The notes under the pieces: model-generated
The model's database searches: none
Told to the model about the DNA's origin: nothing
What the model saw: only the letters and a program-made list of their open reading frames with translations
Program-made: the position numbers and the translations under genes
Assembly (NCBI RefSeq): GCF_032116555.1
Contig: NZ_CP134949.1
Span: 2,294,001-2,358,000, forward strand
Length of the DNA: 64,000 bases
Direction of reading: 5' to 3'
From: Halobaculum sp. XH14
GTDB lineage: Archaea > Halobacteriota > Halobacteria > Halobacteriales > Haloferacaceae
Part shown: positions 15,490 to 23,695 of the stretch, one piece after another
How the letters are laid out: each line of letters begins with the position of its first letter
Numbering within the stretch: the first letter of the stretch is position 1

Positions 15490-17505
15490 TTAACCCTTCA
15501 TCGACCCTCTCGCCTTGGCCAGTGAACTAACTGGATCATACGAAAGTACGCGGTCAGCCGCTTTCGGTTCCACAAGACCGTGATCGACGAGGTGACCGGC
15601 CATCATCTCCGGATCATGTATCGCAACGTTACACTTGCCACAGCGCCAGATTTCGCCTTTCTGGAGCGGCTTCGCTAACCGCGTCTCTTCGAGTACGTGC
15701 GTCTCCGGGAGGTGCAGCTGCACCATGTCGACGCCACCCTCACCGGGTGGGTGTTCCTCGCCGTCGGCGTCCACGATCGCGTCCAGGTGCCAGTCGGATT
15801 CGATCGGGGTCGCTCGTTGGAACGAGTCGACCCCATGACCAGCGTCGAGATCGTTGAGGAGATCCGCGACGAACTCGCGGTGGCGCGGGTCGATGCCGAG
15901 GTCACCGCACACGAACGCAACGGAGTGAACGGCGTCCGGATTCGCACGACGCCATCGGGTAACGAGTTTCCGAACGCGGGCTTTCTCGCGCGACTCACCG
16001 ACCGACGCAGCAGCGTCGGCATCGCGCCACAGTTCTGACAGGGACGGCTCCGTGTCCTCGGGGTCGTGCGGGTCGGGGAGCGCGTCCGCGAGTTCGTCAT
16101 CACCTACAGGTTCGTCCAGCCGGGACTGGTCGACTTGCCAGCCGGACGAGCAGCACGAGCAGACGACGTCGGGACCGTTCGCGTCGGACCACTCGATGTT
16201 CTCGCCGTGGTCGACGGACTGCGAGGCTTCAGCGGACTCAGCGCGCTGGCGACAGCGGTCGGCCGTGATGGCCTGGTTGACCACCTGCGAGCGCGACGTT
16301 CGCCGGCGCGACGCGGACCAGTAGAGCGCGCCCCACGCGAGGTATTCGACCGGCCGCTCTACCAGCCGCTCGTCGTACGAGCCGCCCATGTAGGCGGCGA
16401 GGTAGCTCCCGAGGTTCGACACGTCCATGTTCACCGAAATGCAGCCGTCCGACTCGCTCACGTAGTCGGAGACTGCCTCGTAGTCGTGCGCGGAGCGACC
16501 GGCCGGATCGCACACGTCGAGATGTTTCTCAACGATCCGCTCTAGCTCGGTGCCAATCTGCTGCCCGTCGAGGCCGGCGGCGTCGAGGTAGACGCCCACG
16601 TGCAGGTGCGTGTAACAGGCGTTCATGCCGGCGTACGCGTCCGGGTCAGCGGCAGCACCGACGCCGTGCGGTTCTGACTGGAGCCAGAACCCCCACTCGT
16701 TGGCGTCCAGTCCGAGATGGTACTCACACACGTTTCGCAGCGTGTCACGGACGCCGTCGTAACTCCAGGCGTCGTGCAGCGCGTCGAGGTGGTCCACAGG
16801 CGACAGCCGCTCACCACCGGGGACAGACGACGCTGTGAGCGTCACCATGCCCGTCGCAGGCCGTTCCCATGCAGAGACGGCGTCACCACCGGACGGACGT
16901 TCACCACCGCTCATCTGCCGCTGGAGCGCGCGAGCGCGGGCGTACTGCTTCGCGTGATACTCCGTTCCCCACGCGTCCGTCAACGGGAGTTCGAACGTCT
17001 CACCGTCGTCGTTCGCAAAGCGCGCCATCAACCCGTCGTAACGGGTGTGTGCGGTTAGGAACGCTTGCAGAGCTTCGCCCCACGTTGCAGCTTCGCGCCT
17101 GTCGAGTTCAGTCAGCGTGAACGCGGATTCGCCCTCACCGTCCGGGTCGACGTGTACGTCAGACCACTCAGCTTCCGTAACGATGCGGCGGAGTTTCCGC
17201 CCGTGCGTCTGCGACAGGGGAAGCTCGGCCAACTCCGGGTACGCCGCATAGAACTCACTCACGCGGTCGAGGACTGTCTCGGGAACGTCGTCCCCGTGAA
17301 AACGACCGGGAGAGGCCTCTACAGAGTTGGTCTCCTTGGAAGGCCAAGACTGGCCCTGGTCAGTCGGTGGCGCTTCCGGGCCGGCAGACCGGGACTCGGA
17401 GTCGTCGACTTTCGGAACGACGCGAACGTGATACGGCACCGAAGCCGACGGCTCTCCGGATTCGGCGCTGCCCGCGTCCGGTCCATCGACGGGTTCGCTA
17501 GTCAC
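15490..17505 (-). CDS. rep: HUH rolling-circle replication initiator
   Basis: A 671-residue protein. The chosen start is the GTG at 17503-17505, which overlaps the stop of the upstream zinc-finger gene by 8 bp; the frame further upstream is out-of-phase shadow of that gene. The HUH motif is HLHVGVYLDA (His300, His302), and motif 3 lies in SNLGSYLAAYMGG (Tyr368 or Tyr372 as the nicking tyrosine). A CSCC cluster follows near residue 430, and the C-terminus has a C2H2-like finger (WRCGKCNVAIHDPEMMAGH...H). This is the Rep type of haloarchaeal pleolipoviruses and small plasmids; it nicks the double-strand origin and stays bound to the 5' end. A strong hairpin at 17954-17993 is a candidate origin. 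Confidence 0.88.
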   Translation of the reverse strand: MTSEPVDGPDAGSAESGEPSASVPYHVRVVPKVDDSESRSAGPEAPPTDQGQSWPSKETNSVEASPGRFHGDDVPETVLDRVSEFYAAYPELAELPLSQTHGRKLRRIVTEAEWSDVHVDPDGEGESAFTLTELDRREAATWGEALQAFLTAHTRYDGLMARFANDDGETFELPLTDAWGTEYHAKQYARARALQRQMSGGERPSGGDAVSAWERPATGMVTLTASSVPGGERLSPVDHLDALHDAWSYDGVRDTLRNVCEYHLGLDANEWGFWLQSEPHGVGAAADPDAYAGMNACYTHLHVGVYLDAAGLDGQQIGTELERIVEKHLDVCDPAGRSAHDYEAVSDYVSESDGCISVNMDVSNLGSYLAAYMGGSYDERLVERPVEYLAWGALYWSASRRRTSRSQVVNQAITADRCRQRAESAEASQSVDHGENIEWSDANGPDVVCSCCSSGWQVDQSRLDEPVGDDELADALPDPHDPEDTEPSLSELWRDADAAASVGESREKARVRKLVTRWRRANPDAVHSVAFVCGDLGIDPRHREFVADLLNDLDAGHGVDSFQRATPIESDWHLDAIVDADGEEHPPGEGGVDMVQLHLPETHVLEETRLAKPLQKGEIWRCGKCNVAIHDPEMMAGHLVDHGLVEPKAADRVLSYDPVSSLAKARGSMKG

Positions 17506-17902
17506 CGTCCTCGGCGGGAACCCACTGCGCCGCGTCTCGTTGCGAGGACACCGAGGTGTCCTCGCTGCGCGCCGGCTTCCGGGTCGGGGGCAAGCCCCCG
17601 CTTCCGGCGGGCGAGGCCGGGGCGGCCGCGTTAGCGCCGCGGCCGCCGAACACCGGCCTCGCCGCTCCGTCGCTTGCGGCGGATGCGACGAGGGTCGCGT
17701 TATACGCCCAGAGCAACCCGTCGACGCGCACGTCGATGAACTCACGCTGGAGATCGGGCGCTTTCACGCAGTGCTCACACTCCCGGTACCGGGCGTGCTC
17801 CGTGCGCGGCTCCGTGGTCACGAGGTACTGACAGCCGCGGCACTGGTACTCGATGAACCTCGGAAGGCCGGGGCCTCCGACGGCATTCGTGCCGCCGATC
17901 AT
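17498..17902 (-). CDS. Small zinc-finger protein upstream of rep
   Basis: A 134-residue protein starting at the ATG at 17900-17902. The N-terminal half carries a CxxC...CxxC zinc ribbon (YQCRGCQYLV, then RECEHC, residues ~20-45), and the C-terminal half is low-complexity, rich in Ala, Gly and Pro and likely disordered. The stop overlaps the GTG of rep, so the two are translationally coupled. A small Cys-rich protein ahead of Rep is common in related haloarchaeal elements. DNA binding or a replication accessory role is inferred from context only. Confidence 0.7.
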   Translation of the reverse strand: MIGGTNAVGGPGLPRFIEYQCRGCQYLVTTEPRTEHARYRECEHCVKAPDLQREFIDVRVDGLLWAYNATLVASAASDGAARPVFGGRGANAAAPASPAGSGGLPPTRKPARSEDTSVSSQRDAAQWVPAEDGD

Positions 17903-18308
17903 CGTCGCCTCCGTCGGGTCGAGCGCGCGTCCCCTGGGGAATCGTGTGTACCACCCGCCTGCCTACCCCCCAAAAGAGGGGCAGGCAGGCGGGGACGGGC
18001 GTAAGGTGAAAGCTCAGGGTTTGCGTCCGGCGTGTCAGTGTGCCGACGAAGCTGGTTCCCTCTACGCCCTGTCCAGCGGAGAACACTGGAAGGGAGAGAG
18101 GGACGGACGGACGCCGCTACCCCTGCAAACCGCGGGTGTGTCGGGTGGGAATCGACTAACGAATTCGGACGACGGCGAAGACCCGGAACCGCTATCCGGT
18201 CGACATACCGGTCAAACTGGCCTCTCGTCCACTGTCGGAAGTGGCGAGTTCGAACGTTTGAACGGCTTTTTCGGCGGTATCGGGGTCGAGTTAGAACCGA
18301 GCAGCGTC
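17903..18308. other. Non-coding right end of the integrated element, upstream of the rep operon
   Basis: No credible gene is present. The region contains the strong hairpin at 17954-17993, presumably the rep operon promoter, and about 280 bp without recognisable features up to attR. The short open frames are interrupted and lack haloarchaeal amino-acid bias. Confidence 0.5.
17954..17993. repeat. Strong hairpin, candidate rolling-circle origin
   Basis: Arms CCCGCCTGCCT (17954-17964) and AGGCAGGCGGG (17983-17993) are perfectly complementary. After one A/C mismatch the stem continues with four C-G pairs (17966-17969 with 17978-17981) and closes on an A-rich eight-base loop (CCAAAAGA). It lies about 50 bp upstream of the zinc-finger gene and the HUH rep gene, the position expected of a double-strand origin nicking hairpin. 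A transcription attenuator or protein-binding site is an alternative. Confidence 0.6.
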
Positions 18309-18325
18309 CGGATGGGCCCTGAGGG
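18309..18325. repeat. attR: 17-bp direct repeat within the tRNA 3' end
   Basis: Identical to 10581-10597. The repeat includes the last 13 bases of the tRNA gene (minus strand) and 4 bases downstream, so the tRNA remains intact after integration and the other copy is left at the far end of the element. Confidence 0.85.
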
Positions 18326-18388
18326 ATTCGAACCCTCGGCCACCCCGTTATGAGCAGGGCGCTCTAGACCGGACTGAGCTAAGGGCCC
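18313..18388 (-). tRNA. tRNA with CAU anticodon (probably tRNA-Met elongator; tRNA-Ile2 possible)
   Basis: A 76-nt cloverleaf on the minus strand. The acceptor stem is GGGCCCT with AGGGCCC, the D-loop is long, the anticodon stem CCCTG/CGGGG encloses CTCATAA (anticodon CAT), the T-arm has the standard GGTTCGAATCC, and the discriminator base is A. CCA is not encoded. CAU is used by both elongator tRNA-Met and agmatidine-modified tRNA-Ile2; integration by an SNJ2-type integrase favours Met, but the GGGCCC acceptor end is also seen in Ile2, so the identity is left open. It is the attachment site of the adjacent element. Confidence 0.88.
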
Positions 18389-18477
18389 GTGGTCGGAGTT
18401 TCCGGGAGACGGTGAAGTAGCTTACCCTCCGGCGATCCGGGGACGTCGCTACCGAGGAACCGGGCCGAATCGAGAAG

Positions 18478-18550
18478 CGCCGAAGCCAGGACTCGAACCT
18501 GGGACAACCTCGTTAACAGCGAGGTGCTCTACCAGCTGAGCTACTTCGGC
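18478..18550 (-). tRNA. tRNA-Asn (GTT)
   Basis: A 73-nt cloverleaf on the minus strand. Acceptor GCCGAAG pairs with CTTCGGC, the D-loop is AGCTCAGCTGGTAGAGC, the anticodon loop CTGTTAA gives anticodon GTT, the T-loop is TTCGAGT, and the discriminator is G. CCA is not encoded. No intron is visible. It is 89 bp from the CAU tRNA on the same strand. Confidence 0.95.
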
Positions 18551-18645
18551 ACGCAGTACAGGGTACCGGACTGTATTTGATAGGGCTTTCGTTTCCCCCC
18601 GACGGGACCGACACGCTCGTTACGGGCGGGCCTGAACGGGCCGGT

Positions 18646-20040
18646 ATGACCGAGACGGACCTCGACGCGCTCCTGGCCCGCGTCGGCGAACGGGTGCGGC
18701 CCGACGAGGCCGAGCGCGAGCGGCTCGCCGAGGCGGCGGCCGACCTCTCCGCCCGGGCCGCGGCCGCCGTCGCGGAGCTCCCCGCGCCGGCGAACGAGGC
18801 CGAGGTGCTCCAGGTCGGCTCGACGGCCCGGGGGACGTGGCTCGCCGGCGACCGCGACATCGACCTCTTCGTCCGATTCCCGACCGATGTCGACGAAGCT
18901 GACCTCGAGACGTACGGCCTCCGCGTCGGCCACGCCGCGCTCCCCGGAGGACGCGAGGAGTACGCCGAACACCCGTACGTGAAGGGGCGCTACGAGGGGT
19001 TCGACGTGGACCTGGTCCCCTGTTACGACGTGGAGAGCGCGGCGGACATCCGGTCCTCGGTGGACCGCACGCCGTTCCACAACGCCTACCTCGACGCGCG
19101 GATCGACGAGGCGCTCGCGGGCGACGTTCGAACGTTCAAGCGATTCCTCAAGGGGATCGGCGTGTACGGCAGCGACCTCCGGACCCAGGGGTTTTCGGGC
19201 TACATCGCCGAACTGCTCGTCCTCGACCACGGCGGGCTCCGGCCGCTGCTGGAGGCCGCCGCCGACTGGACGCCGCAGGTCACGATCGACCCCGAGAACC
19301 ACGGGCGGGGCTCGTTCGACGATCCGCTCGTGGTCTACGATCCGACCGATCCCGAGCGGAACGTCGCCGCCGTCCTCTCGCGCGACAACCTCGCGCGCTT
19401 CCAGCACCACGCCCGGAAGTTGCTCGAGGATCCACGCGATGAGGCGTTCTTTCCTCCGAAACGGGAGCCGATGGGCGAGGCTGACGTCCGCGAACACGTC
19501 GGCCGGCGCGGCACCGTTCCGGTCGCCGTCGCCTTCGACGCGCCGGACATCGTGGACGACCAGCTCTACCCGCAGCTCCGCCGGTCGCTCGACGGACTGG
19601 AACGGGAACTGTCCGGCCGCGGCTTCGAGGTGGTCCGGTCGACGACCGCCGCCACCGACGGTGGCGACGTGGGCGACGCCGACGGCCGACGCGGGATGCT
19701 CCTGTTCGAACTCACACACCGCCGGCTGCCGGCGGTCGAACGCCACGACGGCCCGCCGGTCCACGTCCGGGAGCACGCGGAGGGGTTCTTCGACAAGTAC
19801 GCCGGGACCGACGCGTACGGCCCGTTCGTGGAGGACGGCCGGTACGTGGTCGAGCGCGAGCGCGAGGAGCCGGACGCCGTCGCGCTGCTGGAGTCCGACC
19901 GGCTGTTCGACGCCGCGCTCGGCACCCGCGTCGAGTCGGCGCTCCGCGGGGGGTACGACGTGCTCGCGGGGGAGGCGGTGGCCACGCTGGCGGAGGAGTT
20001 CGGCGACGACCTGCGGGCGTACTTCGCGCCGACGATCTAG
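18646..20040 (+). CDS. cca: Archaeal (class I) CCA-adding tRNA nucleotidyltransferase
   Basis: A 464-residue class I nucleotidyltransferase of the usual archaeal length, starting at the ATG at 18646. The catalytic signature VGSTARGTWLAGDRDIDLFV lies at residues ~57-76, with catalytic Asp71 and Asp73 and the third carboxylate in the GFDVDLVPCYDV segment. TFKRFLKGIGVYGSD and the C-terminal body domain follow as in other archaeal CCA enzymes. It adds or repairs the CCA end of tRNAs, needed here because the neighbouring tRNA genes do not encode CCA. It is divergent from the tRNA pair and convergent with the HDAC gene, with a 4-bp overlap at the stop codons. Confidence 0.95.
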   Translation: MTETDLDALLARVGERVRPDEAERERLAEAAADLSARAAAAVAELPAPANEAEVLQVGSTARGTWLAGDRDIDLFVRFPTDVDEADLETYGLRVGHAALPGGREEYAEHPYVKGRYEGFDVDLVPCYDVESAADIRSSVDRTPFHNAYLDARIDEALAGDVRTFKRFLKGIGVYGSDLRTQGFSGYIAELLVLDHGGLRPLLEAAADWTPQVTIDPENHGRGSFDDPLVVYDPTDPERNVAAVLSRDNLARFQHHARKLLEDPRDEAFFPPKREPMGEADVREHVGRRGTVPVAVAFDAPDIVDDQLYPQLRRSLDGLERELSGRGFEVVRSTTAATDGGDVGDADGRRGMLLFELTHRRLPAVERHDGPPVHVREHAEGFFDKYAGTDAYGPFVEDGRYVVEREREEPDAVALLESDRLFDAALGTRVESALRGGYDVLAGEAVATLAEEFGDDLRAYFAPTI

Positions 20041-21041
20041 AGGTCGAATCGGGACCGGAGGTCCTCGATGACGGGTTCGGTCGCGTCCGCCGGCTCCCCG
20101 TCGGGGTCGATCGGCGGCCGACCGTCGAACGTCTCGTGGACGACGGCGACGCCCGCCGAGAGCGTGTCGAGCCCGTAGCCGCCCTCCAGCACGAACGCCA
20201 GGCCGGCCCCGGTTCGCTCGGCGAGCGCGCGCATGCGGTCGGTCATGAGCGCGTACCCCTCGGTCGAGACGCGCATCCGCGAGATTGGGTCGTGGCGGTG
20301 GGCGTCGAAGCCGGCGCTCACGAGCAGCAGGTCTGGGTCGAACCGCTCGATAGCTGGATTGACTGTGCGCTCGACGACCGCGAGGTAGTCCGCGTCGCCC
20401 GCGCCCGCACCGAGGGAGGCGTTGAGGGTGGTGTCCGCGCCGTCGCCACGTCCGGTCTCGGCGGCGTCGCCGGTGCCCGGGTAGAGCCCCTCCTCGTGGA
20501 TCGAGGCGTAGAACACGTCGCCGCGCTCGTAGAAGATGTCCTGTGTGCCGTTGCCGTGATGGACGTCCCAGTCGAAGATGGCGACCCGCTCGGCATCGCC
20601 GGCGTCGATCGCCGACTGTGCCGCGACCGCGGCGTTGTTCACGAAGCAAAAGCCCATCGCGTCGTCCTCGACGGCGTGGTGGCCCGGCGGCCGGCCGAGC
20701 GCGAACGGCGTGTTCCGTCCGCCCTCGCCGGCGAGTGCCTGCTCGGCGGCCCACTCGGCCTGCCCGGCGGCCGCGAGCGCGGCCGCCCAGGTTCCGTCGC
20801 TCGCCACGGTGTCGGGGTCCCAGTTGCCCCCGCCGGACTCGCAGAACGACTCGACCTCGTCGACGTAGTCGTCGTCGTGGACCGCCGCGACCGCCTCCCG
20901 CGAGGCGGGGTCGCCCTCGACGTACTCGATGCCGTGCTTGCGCTTCAGGCCCTCGCGGATGGCCCGGAGGCGGTCCGGGTTCTCCGGGTGTCGGTCGCCG
21001 GTGTCGTGGTCGAGACAGGTCTCGCTGTAGCCGAAGCGCAT
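20037..21041 (-). CDS. Histone deacetylase-family (arginase-fold) deacetylase
   Basis: A 334-residue protein with the full HDAC/acetylpolyamine-amidohydrolase active site: RPPGHHA (catalytic His pair, ~115-120), DWDVHHGNGT (zinc ligands Asp and His, ~155-164), SAGFDAHRHDP (zinc ligand Asp) and LEGGYGL (Gly-rich loop before the C-terminus). Such enzymes remove acetyl groups from lysines or polyamines. Its ATG directly abuts the stop codon of the two-domain histone gene, so the two are certainly coupled, which suggests the histone or other chromatin proteins as candidate substrates; this is inference. The 3' end overlaps cca by 4 bp. Confidence 0.93.
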   Translation of the reverse strand: MRFGYSETCLDHDTGDRHPENPDRLRAIREGLKRKHGIEYVEGDPASREAVAAVHDDDYVDEVESFCESGGGNWDPDTVASDGTWAAALAAAGQAEWAAEQALAGEGGRNTPFALGRPPGHHAVEDDAMGFCFVNNAAVAAQSAIDAGDAERVAIFDWDVHHGNGTQDIFYERGDVFYASIHEEGLYPGTGDAAETGRGDGADTTLNASLGAGAGDADYLAVVERTVNPAIERFDPDLLLVSAGFDAHRHDPISRMRVSTEGYALMTDRMRALAERTGAGLAFVLEGGYGLDTLSAGVAVVHETFDGRPPIDPDGEPADATEPVIEDLRSRFDL

Positions 21042-21473
21042 CTACTCGAAGAGGGCGAAGTACGTCTCGATGTCCTCGGCCTGTACGGTCCGCCGGTTCG
21101 CGTGGTGTGCCAGAATCGTCGCCGCCCTGGCGACGTTGTCGGCGTAGTCCTCGAGGATGTCCGCGAGCGCGACCCGGGCGTCCATCGAGACGCGGAACGA
21201 GTCGTCGATGTCGAGGCGCGCGATGCGGTCGACGGGCGCGATGGGGAGGGTGAGCTCCTCGCGGGCGACGAGTCGTTCCACGCCGAAGTCGGCGGGCATC
21301 AGGGTCTTGCGCCCGTCCTCGTGGGCGAGTTCCGCGGCGTCGGTTGCGAGTTCCGCTCCGCGGGTCTGGATGCGCCGGGCGAGTTCCTCGGCGGCGTCGG
21401 CGCTCACCCGGAGGTCGCCCGCGTTCCGGCGGATGACCTCGTCCACGGGTGCGAACGGAAGCTCGACACTCAT
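21042..21473 (-). CDS. Two-domain haloarchaeal histone
   Basis: A 143-residue tandem histone-fold protein starting at the ATG at 21471-21473. The first fold spans about residues 1-65 (MSVELPFAPVDEVIRRN, SADAAEELARRIQ, DGRKTLMPADF), the second about 70-143 (LPIAPVDRIARLDIDD, VSMDARVALADILEDYA, HHANRRTVQAEDIETY). Haloarchaeal histones are acidic fused dimers and seem to be minor, regulator-like DNA-binding proteins rather than bulk chromatin. The stop codon abuts the start of the HDAC gene. The rpa2 gene lies about 550 bp upstream on the same strand, matching my memory of the Haloferax order. Confidence 0.95.
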   Translation of the reverse strand: MSVELPFAPVDEVIRRNAGDLRVSADAAEELARRIQTRGAELATDAAELAHEDGRKTLMPADFGVERLVAREELTLPIAPVDRIARLDIDDSFRVSMDARVALADILEDYADNVARAATILAHHANRRTVQAEDIETYFALFE

Positions 21474-22020
21474 ACACATACGCCGGGTTCTGTCCTGTAT
21501 AACGCTTTCCGTTGCCGTGATTCAGGCTCTCGTCGGAACTGCGTCGTTCGTTGATCACGGGGTGTTGTCGATTTCGGCTGTCCGGTTCGTCGTGAACTAC
21601 TGTGGTGCAGACCGCGAAAGCCCCCGCGGCCCCTTTCAGTCCCACCCGGCGGGAACTCGGTCGAACGTCGCGGGCCCGACTACCGCTCGCGCCGCCGTGG
21701 GTAGTCCGCCGGGACGTCCGTCAGTCCAACCGGCGGGTACGTCGGCAGCAGGGGTGTGGTCGCGTTTACTGGCGGTCGGCGCGCGTGACGCGAACCCCCT
21801 CGTGGGGTGAGTCGACGCGCGCGAGGGATGAGCGAGTCGGCGCGCCCCTGTGGCGCGCCAAAGCCGAGCGAATCGGCTGGGGAGGGCGTGGTGCGGTGCG
21901 GTTTCAGGTGAGCTAGGGATAGTGGTTCGCTGCTTGATTGCCGAATCGTCCGCTGCCCGACGGCCGGTACACACTGAGCCATCGAAACGGGGACGACACC
22001 GCAGAAAACCCGCCGGAAAC
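21474..22020. other. Intergenic region with a copy of the dispersed repeat family
   Basis: No gene is supported. The segment near 21605-21910 contains repeat-family words: a CGAAAGCCCCCGCGG motif, CGAGGGATGAGCGAG and AGCCGAGCGAATCGGCT, the last two also found (reverse complement) at 26435-26640. The part next to the histone start should hold its promoter. Confidence 0.55.
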
Positions 22021-23460
22021 TCAGAACACGTCCTCGGCGTCGATGGAACCGCCTTGCTCCATCCCCCGGACGGTCACCTCCTCGCCCAGCCGCAGGTTCG
22101 CGCCGGTCTCGACGCTGCGGGTCTCGGTGCCGTCGTCGAGGATGACCGGGTCGCCGGCCTGGACGACCGTGCCGGTGAACTCCACGACGCCGCCCTCGTC
22201 GCCGCTCCCGCCGTCGGCGTCCGCGGTCGCACCGGCCTCGCCGGCCGAGTCCGACGCGCCGTCGCCGAACGAGGAGAGGCCGCCCTGCCCCGCCTCGCGG
22301 TCGGCCGCGGCGGCGTCCGCGCTCCCGCCCGCTCCGCCCGCGGAGCCGGTCGGCGCGTCGCCCTCCAGCACCGAGACGGTCGAGCGCCAGCCGGCCGAGG
22401 CCTCGAGGTCGTCCTGCCAGCCGTCCTGGATCTCGACGTCCGTGAAGACGACCCGGTCCGCGAGGTCGATCTCCTTGTCCGCCTTCTCGCCCCAGAGCGC
22501 GACGCGGATCTCGCCCGTCCCGTCCTTGACCCGGACGTTCCGGACCTGCCCCTCCGAGCCGTCGTCGCGGTCGAACGTGCGCTTCTCGTCCGTCTCGATG
22601 ACGCCGCCGGCGATGTCGACCGTCTCGCCGAGTTCCAGCGCGGCGATGTCGGTCGTCTCCGGGACGTACTCGACGTCCTCGTCGACCGCCTCGATCGCCC
22701 CGCGGTCGCCGACGTGGAGTTCGAGCGAGCCGTCGCGCTCCTTCACGTAACCGTCGACGACCTCGACGGTCGTGTTCGGCTCCAGCTCGGTCGCGCGGTC
22801 GGCCTGGTCGTCCCACAGCGTGACCCGGATGCGGCCGGTCTCGTCGCCGAGCGTGACGTTCGAGACGCGGCCCTCGGTGCCGTCGTCGCGGTCGAACGTC
22901 CTGATCGTGTCCGTGTCGAGCACCTTCCCGAGGAGGTTCACGTCCGAGGTACCCATCGCCAGGTCCTCGACGCGGTAGCTGTCGGTCGCCTCGACGTCGA
23001 CCTCCGCGTCATCGTCCGGTTCGGCCTTGTCGACGGCGACCTCGAGGCCGTTGTACCCCTCCTTCGGGCGGCCCATGATCCGCAGTACGTCGCCGGCGTT
23101 CAGCGTCTCGGCGGCGTCGACGGCCATGCCGTCCCACATCGAGATCGTGATGCGACCCGACTCGTCGGCCACCTCGACGTTGAGCACGTTGCCGTCCTCG
23201 TCCTCGCCGTCCCGCTCGAACGTCCGCACCTCGCCGACCGTCATCACCTTGGCGAGGAACTTCACGTCGTCCATCCCCGGCTCGATGTCGGCGACCGAGT
23301 TCACCTCGTCGTCGCGGAGTTCGTGGGCGATGAGCATCGCCGCCGTCTCCTCGTCGGCGAGCCCGCCCATGTCCTCGACCTTCTCCTCGACGGCGGCCTC
23401 GAACTCCTCGAACGGGACGTCGGTCTCCACGTCCTCGTAGACGTCCTCGATTACGCCCAT
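22021..23460 (-). CDS. rpa2: Replication protein A (RPA), single-stranded DNA-binding protein
   Basis: A 479-residue protein starting at the ATG at 23458-23460; an upstream extension to 23625 lacks coding character. At least three OB folds are recognisable by their repeated pattern: VRTFERDGEDEDGNVLNVEVADESGRI (in two parts), IRTFDRDDGTEGRVSNVTLGD and KRTFDRDDGSEGQVRNVRVKD, each with a downstream IRV-LW segment (about residues 70-130, 165-230 and 290-350). A Ala/Gly/Asp-rich linker and a short C-terminal domain follow. No zinc-finger cysteines are seen. RPA coats ssDNA in replication and repair. The order with histone, HDAC and cca resembles the Haloferax volcanii rpa2 region as I remember it. 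Confidence 0.92.
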   Translation of the reverse strand: MGVIEDVYEDVETDVPFEEFEAAVEEKVEDMGGLADEETAAMLIAHELRDDEVNSVADIEPGMDDVKFLAKVMTVGEVRTFERDGEDEDGNVLNVEVADESGRITISMWDGMAVDAAETLNAGDVLRIMGRPKEGYNGLEVAVDKAEPDDDAEVDVEATDSYRVEDLAMGTSDVNLLGKVLDTDTIRTFDRDDGTEGRVSNVTLGDETGRIRVTLWDDQADRATELEPNTTVEVVDGYVKERDGSLELHVGDRGAIEAVDEDVEYVPETTDIAALELGETVDIAGGVIETDEKRTFDRDDGSEGQVRNVRVKDGTGEIRVALWGEKADKEIDLADRVVFTDVEIQDGWQDDLEASAGWRSTVSVLEGDAPTGSAGGAGGSADAAAADREAGQGGLSSFGDGASDSAGEAGATADADGGSGDEGGVVEFTGTVVQAGDPVILDDGTETRSVETGANLRLGEEVTVRGMEQGGSIDAEDVF

Positions 23461-23695
23461 GGTTCTGTTCCGGTGTGGGCGGAGCCGTCGCTTAAGGGTT
23501 GTCGTTCGGACGGTTTCGCCGCGCAATCCGGCGGTTTCGACGTCGGCCTCGTCGGGGTCGATCCGGGTATCCGACGATTCGGGTGGGACGCTGGCATGGA
23601 CGGAGATGCTCGCGGCTTCGGTCAAAAACCTCCGCCGGCCGAGGACGTTCCGGCTGGTCGAGGACGTCCCCGCCGGCCGACCGCGTCCCCGCCGG

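Larger units (their letters stand above)
10581..18325. mobile_element. Integrated SNJ2/pleolipovirus-type element in a tRNA gene (about 7.7 kb)
   Basis: The element is bounded by a 17-bp direct repeat, one copy being the 3' end of an intact tRNA gene. Inside are an SNJ2-type tyrosine integrase next to attL, a phiH1-type repressor, a zinc-finger protein and an HUH rolling-circle replication protein, a set I know from temperate pleolipoviruses and related plasmids that integrate in tRNA-Met. Pleolipovirus structural genes (spike, membrane proteins, ATPase) are absent. Their place is taken by a three-gene, strongly AT-rich operon at 12561-15363. It is therefore more likely an integrative plasmid or a defective/satellite-like provirus carrying cargo than a complete virus. 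Confidence 0.85.

Noticed and set aside
10581-18325. Interpretation of the element as a complete pleolipovirus provirus
   Set aside because: No spike, membrane or ATPase genes typical of the virus are present between Int and Rep.
18541-21645. A 1034-codon open frame on the minus strand opposite cca and in a different frame of the HDAC and histone genes
   Set aside because: It is a GC-rich shadow frame: composition is dominated by Arg, Gly and Pro with runs of charged residues, and the true genes cca, HDAC and histone are well supported.
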